From Selaginella tamariscina (taxonomy: Eukaryota > Streptophyta > Lycopodiopsida > Selaginellales > Selaginellaceae): 64,000 bases of DNA. This document shows, in pieces, positions 34,206-45,871 of the stretch. The DNA lies in assembly GCA_003024785.1 (NCBI GenBank), contig PUQB01000023.1, positions 556,979 to 620,978 on the forward strand. The letters run 5' to 3'. Below the pieces are notes generated by a model. The model did not search any database, was not told the origin of the DNA, and worked only from the letters and a program-made list of their open reading frames with translations. Each line of letters begins with the position of its first letter. The first letter of the stretch is position 1. The position numbers were made by a program, and so were the translations under genes.

Positions 34206-36124
34206 CGCTCGGATTTTGCAGTAGGATCTGTTTATCACAAGTTAGAGAAGACAATGCTTCAACTTTTCACTCTCGTAATTCCTTTTGGCGGAGATCAATT
34301 ACGAGATTTATGACAAGGAACTCAAGCCATTTGTGGATTTCGTTCGAGGAAGCATTTCCGGAAGGTGCTGCGCATCCTGTACAAGTTCTTACAGATCACA
34401 AAAAACTGGAGTATTTAAACGGCTAGTTCTCAGTCGGCGACAGGCTAAGTGGGCGGAGTTCCTATCACGTTTTGATTTCGTCATCATCTACAGGCCTGGT
34501 TTTCGAAATGGCAAGGGGATGCATTGTCTAGGCGCTCTTACCTTGCACCGACCCCGGGCGATCCTGCATATGACTGTCAAAAGCAAGTGTTGTTGGGTCC
34601 TGATCGACTTCGGCTTGCAGCACTACAAGTTCATCAGGCTCCAGCAGATTCCACACTCCTACAGGACATCCTTGCAGTTGGCTACAGACGACTTGGCAAG
34701 GAATGTGTTTTCACACATTAGTCCTGACATGCAATCTTCCTCCAGTTCCCGTACAGACTACAAGTTGTTTGCCATACAGGACGGACTCCTGTACCGGGAA
34801 GGTCTCCTATACGTTCCTGTTGGTGTTTGCAGGACTCGTGTGGTACAGGATTGTCATGATACCCCGGCTACAGGACATTTTGGTGTGGCCAAGACAGTTG
34901 AGTTGGTGACTCGCAACTATTGGTGGCCTGGGTTGCGAGGTTTTGTGGACAAGTTTGTACGGAGTTGTGACACCTGCAATAGGTCGAAGATGCCTCGTCA
35001 TGCGCCCTCTGGTCTTCTTCGTCCTCTTCCTGTTCCTTCTGCTCCTTGGAGATCCATTTCTATGGATTTCCTCACAGATCTTCCTCCTTCTGGATTTGAT
35101 GCAGTTCTTGTGGTGGTTGACCGTTTCACCAAACAGGCTCATTTCCTACCATGTCACAAGACTGCTACAGGCCAGACAACTGCTGAGTTGGTGATCCGCG
35201 AAGTATTCCGACACCATGGTCTTCCTGAGAGCATTGTTTCTGATCGAGGCCCACAATTCATGTCCAAGTTTTGGCGAGAACTTCTCCGGAGTCTACAGGT
35301 TAAAGCGGACCTTTCTTCAGGATACCATCCACAAACTGATGGGCAGTCAGAACGCACAATTCAGACCTTGGAGCAATATCTTCGCTGCTTCATCAGTTAC
35401 CAACAGGACAACTGGTTGGACCTTCTTCCAATGGCGGAGTTTGCCTACAACAACTCCGTTCACGCATCTACAGGCCAGACACCTTTCTTTGCTCTTACAG
35501 GCTACCATCCACGTTTTGACTTTGCTCCTCCTGCTTCTCCTTCTTCCGCTCCTGCAGTACAGGATCGTCTAGCATCTTCGTCAGGTACATGAGGATCTCC
35601 GGGTTCATCTTCAGCAGGCACAGGAACGGTACAAGTCATGCTGATGCTCATCGTCAACCGGCACCTGCATACAAGATTGGTGATCTCGTGTGGCTTCTTC
35701 GTCGCATATTCGCACCAACAGGCCTTCTTCTAAGTTGGATTTTCAACGATTGGGCCCTTACAGGATTGGGCTGAGGTCAATCCTGTAGCTTTCCGACTCG
35801 AGTTACCATCTACGGTGAAACTTCATCCTGTGTTTCACACCTCTTGTTGGAGCCGTATCATCCTTCTTCTCTTCCTGGTCGTGCTTCTTCTCCTCCCCTC
35901 CTGTGGTCATTGACGGTGAACCTGAGTACGAAGTTGCAGCCATCCTTGATTCTCGTCTTCATCGCCGCCAACTTCAATACTTGGTGGATTGGAAAGGTTA
36001 TTTGCCTACCGATCGCACTTGGGAACCTGCATCCAACTTACTCCATGCTTCTTCCAAAGTTGCTGCTTTCCATCGGCGTTATCCTGCTAAACCAGGTCCC
36101 AAGACTCGTGGAACTCGTCCTTAG
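34206..36124 (+). pseudogene. element A pol remnant: RNase H, integrase, chromodomain
   Basis: The main open part is 34285-35592. RNase H remains as YEIYDKELKPFVDFV and WAEFLSRFDFVIIYRPG. Integrase has the zinc region (HFGVAKTVELVTRNYWWPG…CDTC), the first Asp in SISMDFLTDLP, the second in IVSDRGPQF and the Glu after GYHPQTDGQSERTIQ. After shifts near 35590-35900, the frame 35903-36124 carries a chromodomain (EYEVAAILDSR, QYLVDWKGY, RTWEPASNL) that would target integration to modified histones. It ends at TAG 36122. This chromodomain and the AEFAYNNSVHASTG block resemble the Tcn1-like type known from fungi and seed-free plants; that lineage call is by eye. Several frameshifts make it non-functional. 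Confidence 0.9.
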
Positions 36125-36135
36125 GGAGGAGGTGC
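36122..36135 (+). other. polypurine tract of element A
   Basis: TAGGGAGGAGGTGC directly precedes the 3' LTR and overlaps the pol stop codon. Confidence 0.75.
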
Positions 36136-36596
36136 TGTCACGACCCGATACAGGATGCAAGATACAAAACGGGTTACAAGATATACCTATAGGATATGCC
36201 TGCAATATTCCTACAGGATTACCTACAGATATGCCTGCAGGATATTCTTACAGGATATGCCTATAGGATATACTACAGGATATGCCTAGAGGATAAGGGT
36301 CACTATTTTTAACTCATGACTAGATTAGACTCATGACCAGATTAGCTTGGAGTTGTGAGTATAAAAGCTCTGACCTAATTGTTGTACAATCAGTTACTAT
36401 CAACACCAGTCTTTCTACGATCAATCTTGTCTTGTCTTGTTCTTGTCTTGTCTTGCTCCTTGCCTCTTGCTTTTATCTTGTTCCTGGTTCCTAGTTCCTG
36501 TCCTGCTCCCTGTCCTGCTCCTTGTCCTGCTTCTGAGTCAAACTTCCTTTTCTCAAAATCCTGCTCACTTCCTTATTCCTGAATCGTGACTTGACA
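36136..36596 (+). repeat. 3' LTR of element A
   Basis: A 461-bp LTR starting TGTCACGACCCGATACAGG and ending GTGACTTGACA. The 5' half holds degenerate tandem GGATATGCCTATA/GGATATTCCTACA units (about 36165-36295). The 3' half holds CTTGTCTTGTC and CCTGCTCC pyrimidine repeats. Confidence 0.93.
36360..36367 (+). promoter_or_regulatory. TATA box in family A LTR
   Basis: TATAAAAG after GTTGTGAG. The box is conserved at the same LTR position near 17381 and, as TATAAAAA, near 34028, which supports a role as the element's promoter. Confidence 0.6.
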
Positions 36597-37313
36597 TGAA
36601 CGAGACTCACCATGTGAATTAGGATATGCGGGCCAGCCAAGTTACAAGTATGTTTCTAGCTTGGTGTGGTTGAGGCAGCCGGAGCAAGGCCTCAACCATT
36701 AGTTTTGTAAAACGTGAACTCGGGCAATGCTTTTGAGCTTGTGAACAGGTTTTCGGACTAAGGAATTTGACTAACTCCTTGAAATGACATACCCGGTCAC
36801 AAAGACAAAATCATGCTAACAATAAAGGTAGGCTAACTCAAAGGTGGATGTACTCCTATTGTGTTGAAGTTAGGGCGACACAACATAGAGTTATACCTTG
36901 ACAACATAAGTTTAACTTGAACTAATAAAAGGTTAACGAGCTCTCTTTTAAACCCAGGAAGCCTCACTATATATACTCTACCTTAATTATGTGACAGAGC
37001 CCCCATGTGTTTTCCTAAGTGAGTAAGTGGGCCTAGCCCTTAATGAAAAGAGATGCCCTAACTTAATACTTTGTAAAAAACCTAATTTAGAATGTCAAAC
37101 TAGGGGGAGTTTTTTAAATGGAAGTGCTAGCTTCGCCTAAGAGTTTCTTACAAATATTTAACGACATCCAGTCGGACCATCACTAGATATCCAAGTGTAT
37201 TATGTGGGCCTGTTTTTTTTATTCTTTTACATGTATGGTTCGTCACATAATCTAATAGGTAACAATAGTCAACTTTCAAAATAAAGGGTCGAATCGTAAT
37301 AAAAACTATGACA

Positions 37314-37445
37314 ATGAAAATGATGTTATAGTAGAGCTAATTAAGAAGATCACTAATAAAATCCATGGAAATCAGCTTTCAAAGGACTTGGAAATTACAA
37401 GGATCATTAACATACATTACAAGTTTAAACAAAGTTTACTACATA
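37314..37445. other. short unique stretch between solo LTR C and right arm
   Basis: Starts with the ATGAA target copy. No match to the left arm beyond its inner border, and no feature seen. Confidence 0.4.
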
Positions 37446-40400
37446 CCTATGAAATTAAGGTCACCAATAATTACAAATAACAAGTTCGAGTGCTTTCCAA
37501 ATGTCAAGATCTCTAATAACAATGGTGTCATAAGTTGGAACTTGAATCATTCATAGTCATTGTGACATAATTGGAATTGGAACTTAGAGCTGGTTTCAAA
37601 ATTGTGTTTTAATACATCATGAACAAAGATATCATTTAATAACATTGGTGAAATTGTATCCATAATGCTAGTTCATGACACTTCATCAGTCATTACCTTC
37701 AAGAGGTCTGCTATTAAAAGAACACGTTGGTGTTGATTAAATGCTAGATTGCCAAGTTGGGAAATAAAGTGGAATTATGGGACATAACATTTATTTTAAT
37801 TTACTAAGGAGACAATTTGCACATTGAACCAAATCAATAATCACACTAATAAAATTATTGACAATTCAACACCCGAATTGTTTAAAGTAAATATGGTTTT
37901 GTAATCATAACTTAGTATAGGAAATCTTTAAGAAAATGTTATGCTCCTAAAGTGAGTCATAATAAACAAAAGTTTTTTATTATTTATCTCATAGTTGATA
38001 TCTAGTGCAAATTTCTAGTAAAAGAAACTTGTGAAAATGAAATGCAACAAGGTAAAGTTGACCATCTCAAGAGAACATTATTAAGTATAAAGTCCAATGC
38101 ATCAAGTTATATAACAAAGAACGTCAAGAACTGAGTGAGCAAGAACCGACGCATAGTGAAATCATGCTTTAAGATATGGAAGATTTAGCTTCTATGCTAA
38201 TGATATATTCTTTTTGTGAGAGCTGGTAGTGGTAATGCTATCTAATAATAACCTATAACGAACGTACAGTGAAAATTGGTAAATCTGAGCACAATCTTGA
38301 CCTTGGCTAAGTCCATAAAGATTTCTTTAAGCTAGATGATGTACCCTAGTAACTTTATGTGATTTGCACCCTTTCTTTTTGGTGTAAAGACTATGATTTC
38401 ATAACTTTTACAATACCTATTAAATATAATCCTAGCGTTCCTCCAACGTTTTGGAATGTCGTTGAGACAGATCATAGACACGTTCATGAACTCACAAAGA
38501 ACAGCGTTTGCCATGTGTTAAAATTAATCCGTCTATTATAAGATCAAAGGCATCTTGAAATGCTCATACCATGCATGAAATGCAATTTTTCATTTATGCT
38601 TAGGTGAATCCTAATCCAGCTATACACACCTTAAAGGTTAATCTCTAAAATACTTGATTACAAAGAGGCTAGGTATCAATAGTTCATGATATGAATTATG
38701 CTATTATGCATGGTTAATGTCAACCTAATATAGATTAAACCTAATGCTTAATGCTAAGAATGAAATAATTATTAACATATAATCATTGTGCTAAGCAAAT
38801 GATTTATGTTTTTCAACTTATCATTAGCATTTATTAAAAAATATATAAATTTTGTAATTTTTTCAATATTATAAAAGTATGCAGCACTTTAGTTTATTAA
38901 CATAAACAAAATACATTTGATAACAACAGCCTGTCTTCTTTCACTGCCGTGAAGCGCTACATCTCAAGGATAACATCTGTACATGAAAAAGTATATACAT
39001 GAGCATATACACGAGTAGTTTATGGAATATACTCACATTCGGAATCTGTTCTGATCCAATACTCAGGTTTTATATCGTCATTATCTGCATCATATTCGCT
39101 GTCATCCTCCACGATTGCCATGCATGAAAACTGTGTCACCGCCTTCTTGAATTTGCTCCTCTTCCTGTTCATCCTTGAGGGTGAACAAGAGCCGTCGATA
39201 TCCTCGTTCTTCTTCCAGTCACGAGTTACCTGCATTACACAAGTCCACAATTTAATGTTGTAAGTAAAACATCCATGCATATTATGTATGACAAAAGATG
39301 TAAGAAATACAATATATCGATCAATCTACATATGAACGAGAAGATTTTTTTTAGAAAACTACAACGTGGCAACATGTGAAAGGGACTAAGTTACAAAGAC
39401 AGAGACGTGGCAATAGATGATTGAGTGATTCACTATGACCCTGATAGTGATATTAAGTGCTTAGATTTACATAGAAATCACATCCTAGTTATGATGCATG
39501 AACAGAGTGGCTTATTAAAAGAGATCAGGTGTAAATGTAAACCTTGCATGTATTTCTCACCTGTTTTATGTTGGAGGAATCTCTGAGACGAGTCCCTTTG
39601 CCGACCAGGAGTTTCTTGAACCAGGATACTTCATTGCCCGTTGTTTGCTTGCGTTTCTGAGATGGATATAAACATGGACTGATGTAGTCGCGAAAGTCCT
39701 CCTGATACTTCCAGGATTGAGATAACTTAGAGGATGCACTAGCCGATCAGCACGCTTTGATACATGCGGATCAAGAAACAGCTTCTTTACGTTGGATCCA
39801 GCTTGCTTGTGTATGATTAGTGCCTTGTCGCTCTTTGAGTTGCTTTCATCTTCTTCTTTGTGAGTGTCCACAGAGCTTTCCTCATCTGCGCGCTTGCCTC
39901 CGTCTTGAGTTACTAAACCATTGAATAATTCAATCTCCGGCTCCACACCAGATGTCAAACCGTATAATCCCAGTGTCCCGATTGAGAGCAAACCATACTC
40001 TTCATGGTTTGCGAAGATCTTGACAATTTCATGCATTTTCTTCACTTCTTCGTACAGTCTCAGGTCGAACCGGTTCTTTTGGTTCTGCTGAAGCTTGACC
40101 TGAACTGCAGCGGCAGCTCGGAGTATCGAGTTCTTAGAGTGTTTCTGTAAGGAATCTATGGAAACGGGTAATTAAAAAGGGTGTAAAGGGCATGTATATC
40201 AGCATCAAATTACCTGCATTTGATCTGGGTTTTTATTGATCCTTTTCTGGCTTTCGACTGATCCAATCCAAGAGCTGCAATGCAATCAAGAGAGATCGTT
40301 AATATTGTGATACAGAAGATTTATTTAGATAAAACAGAAAACACCTTCATAGAATCATAACTATGAGACAAAGCTGAAAATCTTAAATCTTGCAAAAGCG

Positions 40401-41215
40401 AAAAGAGGTGATTTAGGAGAGGAGAGATGGAGTGCAGCACACGTATTGTGGTTGTGTAGATGCATTGTGGGATGTCACTGGTCTAAAACTTTTCTGATTG
40501 AGTTTGTGTGCAAACAAATACTACAATGACCGACAACTGACACATCCCACGCGCTAAATAATCAATTGAACTAATATAAGCCAATATTCTCTAATTTTTT
40601 TTCCAGCATTTCTAATTTATTTAGCAGCATCGATTGGCCATGAGTTTTTTACTTATATATATTTAAACATATTTTAATTTTTTAAAAAATAGTTTTTATA
40701 AACACTGAAATAAAATCGCTGCTAGCCCCTCAGTGATAAACATTTCCACTTAAGTGTAAAATTATATATCAAAATAATTATATACACACACACTGAAACT
40801 ATATCTATATCTATTTAACATTTTATAACTATTTATCTCTACTTTATTTGTTTAATGTGTTAATATTAAAATAGCTAAACTATAAATTTGAAGATGTCGT
40901 AATTTTTCTAATTGCATCTAGGCTTCTATAGATATTTATTATATTCAGAGATTCTCTCTCTATATATATACGACATATGTTTAATAAAACTAAAAGTGAC
41001 TGCATCCTATATTTCACTGTAAATTGTAAAATAATAATCTCAATTTTCTTTATTATTAAATATACATATAGGTCACATAGTTGTATATGTATCAAGAATT
41101 TAAATAATTTTATTACAATATGATGAATATATTTTCTTACAATATTTAGTTTTATGTATCTCATAATCACATCTTAATAAGATTATATGCAATATTGCAA
41201 ACACATTCAGATACA
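37446..41215 (-). repeat. right arm of large inverted duplication
   Basis: Reverse-complement counterpart of 13260-17730. It is shorter, lacking the solo LTR, the extra 74-bp copy and long TA tracts, and retains the better copy of the gene. Between the arms lie about 19.7 kb, mostly retrotransposons. Confidence 0.9.
38957..40274 (-). pseudogene. unrecognised multi-exon gene, right (better preserved) copy
   Basis: Exons on the minus strand: 40214-40274, 39561-40144, 39037-39229 and 38957-38976, with GT-AG borders and a TAG stop. Exon 1 reads WIGSVESQKRINKNPDQMQ. Exon 2 begins KHSKNSILRAAAAVQVKLQQ and contains NRFDLRLYEEVKKMHEIVKI, FANHEEYGLL, SGVEPEIELFNGLVTQDGGK and DESNSKSDKALIIHKQAGSN. Exon 3 reads VTRDWKKNEDIDGSCSPSR and later DDSEYDADNDDIKPEYWIRT. 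One base is missing near 39710-39715, in the NPGK stretch, by comparison with the left copy; it breaks the frame, and restoring it makes all later exon phases agree. Start and upstream exons are unknown. No domain was recognised: the protein is hydrophilic with an acidic C-terminal third. Conserved splice sites and frames in two copies show that it was a real gene; whether it works now is doubtful. Confidence 0.7.
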
Positions 41216-42220
41216 TATATATTTATATGCAGAACATAAAAATTATGAAATGCAAAACGGTCAAGTAGATCAAATTTAAATTATGTAAAAAGCCATGATG
41301 TGTCATTTAAAGGCAACTATGTGTCGTATCAAATTAATAAATCATAAATTTTAAATCAAACTTGGACATCGTTAATTGTACCATTACATATCACGACTAC
41401 AGCATGATGATCACATAACTATATCGTATACGTTTCTACTGTTAAATTAAATAATTAGTAAAATATTTAACAATTGTTGTTTTACATTGTATGTGGTGCA
41501 AAAAGTGATACATATTATTAATGAAATAAACCATACGTGGATAAGACATGTTTATTTAATTGTTTTTATTTTCAGTAACTTAATGGGTTTCCTCAATTTA
41601 AAAAGAAAATTAAAAAAACTTTTGAAAATGTGTGAATTTACTTAATGAACTCTCATTGTCACAAAATAAAGTTAGATTGTTTTGGACACATCTAATTTGT
41701 CCACTTTTTTATTTATGTATCTTCATTAGTTGAAATTATGAATTTGATGTATCTTTACAAGTTTAACATGGAGTAAAATCAGGTGTTATTTAATGCATTC
41801 AAACCTTGATTGTTGATTGAACAACCCATAACTTACTAAGTGAAATTATTTAATTGCCAAGTTAGTAATTGGATTTAACTTGTTTAGTTCACTTTGTGAA
41901 TGCATTACTTACTTGGAATAATTAAATATATAAGAACATGTTTACCTTATAAAATAAGTTTTTATAAATTTTGAAAACTTATTTAAAACATTTTCACATT
42001 CATGTTGATATATGAAAATTAATGAAGTTGAAATTATTTTAGCTGTCCATTTATTTTACGTCGTGATTCATTATGACATTTGAGTTAGCAATGTAGATAA
42101 TACTTAAAAACTTGTTTTTCATTTTCTTTGAAAAATGTTTACATTATTAATATGAAAAGATAATTTCAAGTACTTTCATTTCAGCCATTGGATTAAAAAA
42201 ATCAATTATCATTATTTATA
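41216..42220. other. AT-rich DNA, nothing recognised
   Basis: No coding frame, no clear repeat shared with the rest of the window. Confidence 0.5.
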
Positions 42221-43660
42221 CGAAATGAGACTCCAACCTTACAAAGTAAAATTCTAAACCCATGAAGTGAGACTCCAACTCAGGCTCCACAAAGTGAAAC
42301 TCCAATTTTATAAAGTGAAACTCCAAACTCACGAAGTGAGAGTCATGTCCTATAAAGTGAAATTCTTGTAAAATGAAGTGATACTTATGGCTACTTAGGT
42401 CTCATGAAGTGAGATTCTTTATAATACGAAGTAAGACTTAGGCCCCACTTAGGCCTCACAAAGTGACACTCTTTATAATACGAAGTGAGACTTAGCCTCA
42501 CAAAGTGAAACTTTTTGCAATATGAAGTGAGACTCAAGCTTCACTTAGGCCTCATGAAGTGAGAGTCAGGCCTCACAAAGTGAGATTTTGTAATACAAAA
42601 CGAGACTCAAGTTTCATAAAGTGAAATTCTTTCTTTACAAAGTGAGACTCTCTATAATAAGAAATGAGACTGAGGCCTCACTTATGTTTCACAAAGTGAG
42701 ACTCTTTGTAATACAAAGTAAGAGTTAGGCCCCACGAAGTGAGATTAGGCCCTACTTAGGCCACAATAGTGAAACTCTTTTACAATATAAAGTGAGACTC
42801 AGGCCCCATTTAGTTTTCACAAAGTGAGACTGTTTACAATATGAAGTGAGACTCAGGCTCCACTTAAGCCACACAAAGTGAAACTCTTTGCCTTACTAAG
42901 TGAGACTCAAGTGAGCATAAAGAAATATTCAAGCCTCACAAAGTGAGACTCTTTACAATGCAAAATGAGACTCTTTACAATATGAAGTGAAACTCAGGCC
43001 CAACTTAGGCCTTATGAAATAAGAATCAAGCCCCACAAAGTGAGATTTTAATAATACAAAGTGAGACTCAAGCCTCACAAAGTGAAACTCTTTTTTTTAC
43101 AAAGTGAGACTTTTTATAATACAAAGTGAGACTCAGGCCTCACTTATGCTTAACAAAGTGAGACTCTTTGCAATACGTAAGACGCAAGCGTCCACTTAGG
43201 CCTGACAAAATAAGAATCAAGCCCTACGAAATGAGACTCTTGTAATAGAAAGTGAGACTTAGGCCCCAATTAGGCCTCATAAAGTGAAACTCTTTTATAA
43301 TATAAAGTGAGACTTAGGCCCCACATAAGCTTCACAAAGTGAAACTTTTTTACAATACAAAGTAACTTAGGCCCCACTTAGGCCTTATAAAGTGAGACTC
43401 TTTGCAATACAAAGTGAAATTCAGCCCCACCTAGGCTTTACAAAGTGAAACTCTTTGCAATATAAAGTGAAACTCAGGTTCCACTCATGCCACACGAAGT
43501 GCTCAAGCCTCATGAAGTGAGCATAAAGTGAGATTCAAGCCTCATAAAGTGAAATTCTTTACAATACAAAATGGAACTCTTATAATACAAAATGAGACTC
43601 TTGCCATATAAAGTGAGACTCAAGCCTCACGAACTAAGACTCTTGCCCTATGAAGTGAGG
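42221..43660. repeat. 1.4-kb degenerate minisatellite built on AAGTGAGACTC
   Basis: Dozens of copies of (C)AAAGTGAGACTC and (G)AAGTGAGACTC alternate with spacers TTTACAATAY and AGGCCCCACTTAGGCCTCA, giving a higher-order unit of roughly 50-58 bp with drop-out and partial units. All frames have stops, so it is not a coding repeat. It lies between the right inverted arm and the E element nest. Confidence 0.95.
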
Positions 43661-43800
43661 GTGGTCACTATCTTGACATCCACAAGTATTGTTAGTCACC
43701 ATCTTGACATTCACAAGTATTGTTATTCACCATCTTGTCTTATTTATGGCGTAGTTGGTCACCATCTTACTTATGCCAATAGTGTTGGCCACCATGTAAT
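43661..43800. repeat. short tandem repeats GTCACCATCTTGACATTCAC-like
   Basis: About four imperfect copies of a GGTCACCATCTT-centred unit of 35-40 bp, directly following the minisatellite. Confidence 0.7.
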
Positions 43801-44572
43801 TTTGATGTTTATTAGTTTATGGTCAAAAGTAAAGTTAGTAAAGTTGATTTTCAACATATACATAGTATTGGTCACTAGGTAGCGTAAATGGTGACCAACT
43901 CATGGCTGGTTAACATAGTATAATCTATGGAAAAAAAAGGCCAGCCCAAAGTTAAAAGTGTTACAATACTATACTCTAAAACTTCTTGTGAGAAAAAATT
44001 ATGGTTTTGTCATAACTTTACCACCATTTTATGCAAAAGTGTGACTTAAGGTTTCAATTTTTAGGGATCTTATGCTAATTAAAGTTAAACCATGCCTTAT
44101 GGCCATAATGCAACACCATGCAACATTCTCATACATGTGCATGTTTATCATGTACATTTGTATGCTTTTGTTCAAGATCTAGGGTTTCATTCTAGGGTAC
44201 GATGAATGGAATGGATCGCTTGGAGTCGGCAATCCTTGAAAGAACCCGCTTCAACAGGTTAGAGGATTTAATTTAGTGGCTTGATATGTAGATGGTTGTT
44301 CGATGAAGGATTTGGCACAGGTGCTAGGCTACAATCCTAAGTATTTATCTTATGCTCTCTAGAAGTTGGGTTGGAAGGGTCAATTCTCACAATTGACCAT
44401 GAAACAATCTAAGAAGCTATTCCACTAGATTGATTTGGAAGCAACTGGGGTGTGAGAGTTGTAAAGGGGTATCTTGCATCTTAGGGCTATCGCATTTTAG
44501 AGTTAAGGATTTTATTTTTATTTTTATTTTTGGTGATTTTCATGAATGTTTTTCCAAGAAAAGAGTGGGGCG
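43801..44572. other. unassigned DNA between minisatellite and E1
   Basis: Mixed sequence without a coding frame of note; nothing recognised. Confidence 0.4.
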
Positions 44573-45270
44573 TGCATTACTGGTTGACAGTGGTTTGACC
44601 ACCGTCAAACCATTAGCTAGCGCGAACAAGCAATAGGATGGAGCATTGAGCAAGGAAGGTACCGTAGGTACGGACTGACAATGACAGCTGTTAGGCAGTG
44701 CTTAACCAGGCATAGATCCAATCATCCGGATTAACTACCCTTAGTACTCAGGACAGCACGCGTAAGGGAGGCGCATAAATGTGACAAGCAGGACTTTGTC
44801 ACATGGCGGTAGACCAGTGAAAGAGTGCCACCTGTACCTAGGGTCTAGCACTAGCCGACCCTCTATATAAGCACGAAGGCTAGTAGTGGGTTGAGGTCCT
44901 TCTAGTCCATTTTTCATTTTGTATTTTGCTCCACCTTCCTGAGGCAGCTTCTACTTAGGCAGGCATATATAAATACATGTTCCTTTTGTTCACCATCTCT
45001 TAGTGATTCTCCTCTCGCTCCGCTCCTGGGCCAACAATGTACTCAACTACCAAGCGGCAGCATTGCTCTAGGAGAACTCCCCCACCCCTGTACACAAACC
45101 CTTGTGGCGTCCGGGTAAAGGCCATTTAGCACCTTCTAGTATTCCTGAGGTAAGGCCGACTTACCGGCGCAGGACTCTCGCAATTGGACGTTATCCACAG
45201 CATCCTGGTGACCACCGAAACTTCATAGCAAGCACCACATCTGGCCTGCAGAGTCCCTGACGATCATTTA
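44573..45270 (+). repeat. 5' LTR of E1
   Basis: Matches 46784-47555, 62725-63417 and, reversed, 50006-50743. Near the start is an inverted repeat (GGTTGACAGTGG/CCACCGTCAAAC). A CTATATAAGC TATA box lies near 44871. Confidence 0.9.
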
Positions 45271-45288
45271 TGGCGACCACGGAGGGAT
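45271..45288 (+). other. primer-binding site of E1
   Basis: TGGCGACCACGGAGGGAT directly follows the LTR and equals the D element primer site at 60112-60129 (opposite strand). It resembles, with changes, the TGGCGCCGTTGCCGGGGA Asp-tRNA site of plant Tat/Athila elements. Confidence 0.75.
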
Positions 45289-45871
45289 AAATAGTACACA
45301 CGGATGGAGTTCACCGTAGCAAACAAAGTTGTGGCCTGAAGGAGAGCAGGATTAACTCGTTTGAACAACTAGAAATCAGTGAGCTAGAAGGGGCCAAGGA
45401 AGGTTGATGGAAGGCAGAGAGGCACCCCGGTTGCCACAATCGGCCCTGCCTCGCCTACTCGAGGAAATGACACAAACACCGCATGAGATCTAAAAGGGGA
45501 CTGGACAAAGATTCACCACAATCAGCCACCTCAGCGTGATGATCTCCTAGATCATCAGTCGAACCCCAATTCCCCTACCAATGCAATTCCATTCGAACAC
45601 CATCGGAGAGTTGGGGAAAGGAGAGCATGTAGGCCCCAGCCAAACCGACAAATGGAAGTAGCCAAACATGCCAGAGTCATCGCAGAAACAAACAAGAGAA
45701 GACTCCCCACCATAGCAAGCCGAGGGAAGGGGACTGCGGGGAAAGGAGTGAAGGGCCCTAGCCACGGGGTCCACACCAGTAGTACTCCTAGTAGAAGTCG
45801 CCGGAATACCACCAACACAATGGCCATGGAGCACGGGAGAGTGTCCAGCCAGACCATCACATGCCACCAAC

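Larger units (their letters stand above)
33801..36596 (+). mobile_element. family A Ty3-type chromodomain element, internally deleted
   Basis: A 5' LTR remnant (33801 to about 34205), partial pol and a complete 3' LTR (36136-36596). The flanks CGAAC (33796-33800) and TGAAC (36597-36601) fit a 5-bp target duplication with one CG-to-TG change. A deletion joins the 5' LTR, lacking its last 55 bp or so, directly to RNase H, removing gag, protease and reverse transcriptase. It is nested in the solo C LTR. Confidence 0.92.
33653..37313 (-). mobile_element. solo LTR of family C, split by element A
   Basis: Starts TGTTAGAGTTTTTACCTAGTG and ends AAACTATGACA, with ATGAA at 33648-33652 and 37314-37318. 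Without the inserted element A (33801-36601) it is about 860 bp. Orientation is given as minus by comparison with element C. The target duplication argues that it is an independent solo LTR and not the missing right LTR of element C. Confidence 0.85.

Noticed and set aside
34807..35357. Minus-strand frames opposite the element A integrase
   Set aside because: They are shadows of the plus-strand integrase, which has the catalytic motifs.
33653..37313. Solo C LTR as the missing right LTR of element C
   Set aside because: ATGAA on both sides supports an independent insertion, and no primer site precedes 33653.
39566..40045. Unknown gene as a hAT-type transposase, because of HPLSY-LNPG resembling the LNP motif of that family
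   Set aside because: No other hAT motif, zinc finger or dimerisation region is seen, and the spliced exon layout differs.
42221..43660. Possible CRISPR array because of regularly recurring short units
   Set aside because: Units and spacers are both degenerate repeats, spacers are not unique, and the genome is eukaryotic.
43592..43882. Open frame at the end of the minisatellite
   Set aside because: The LPYKVRLKPHELRLLPYEV pattern is the translated repeat and has no homologous frame in the rest of the array.
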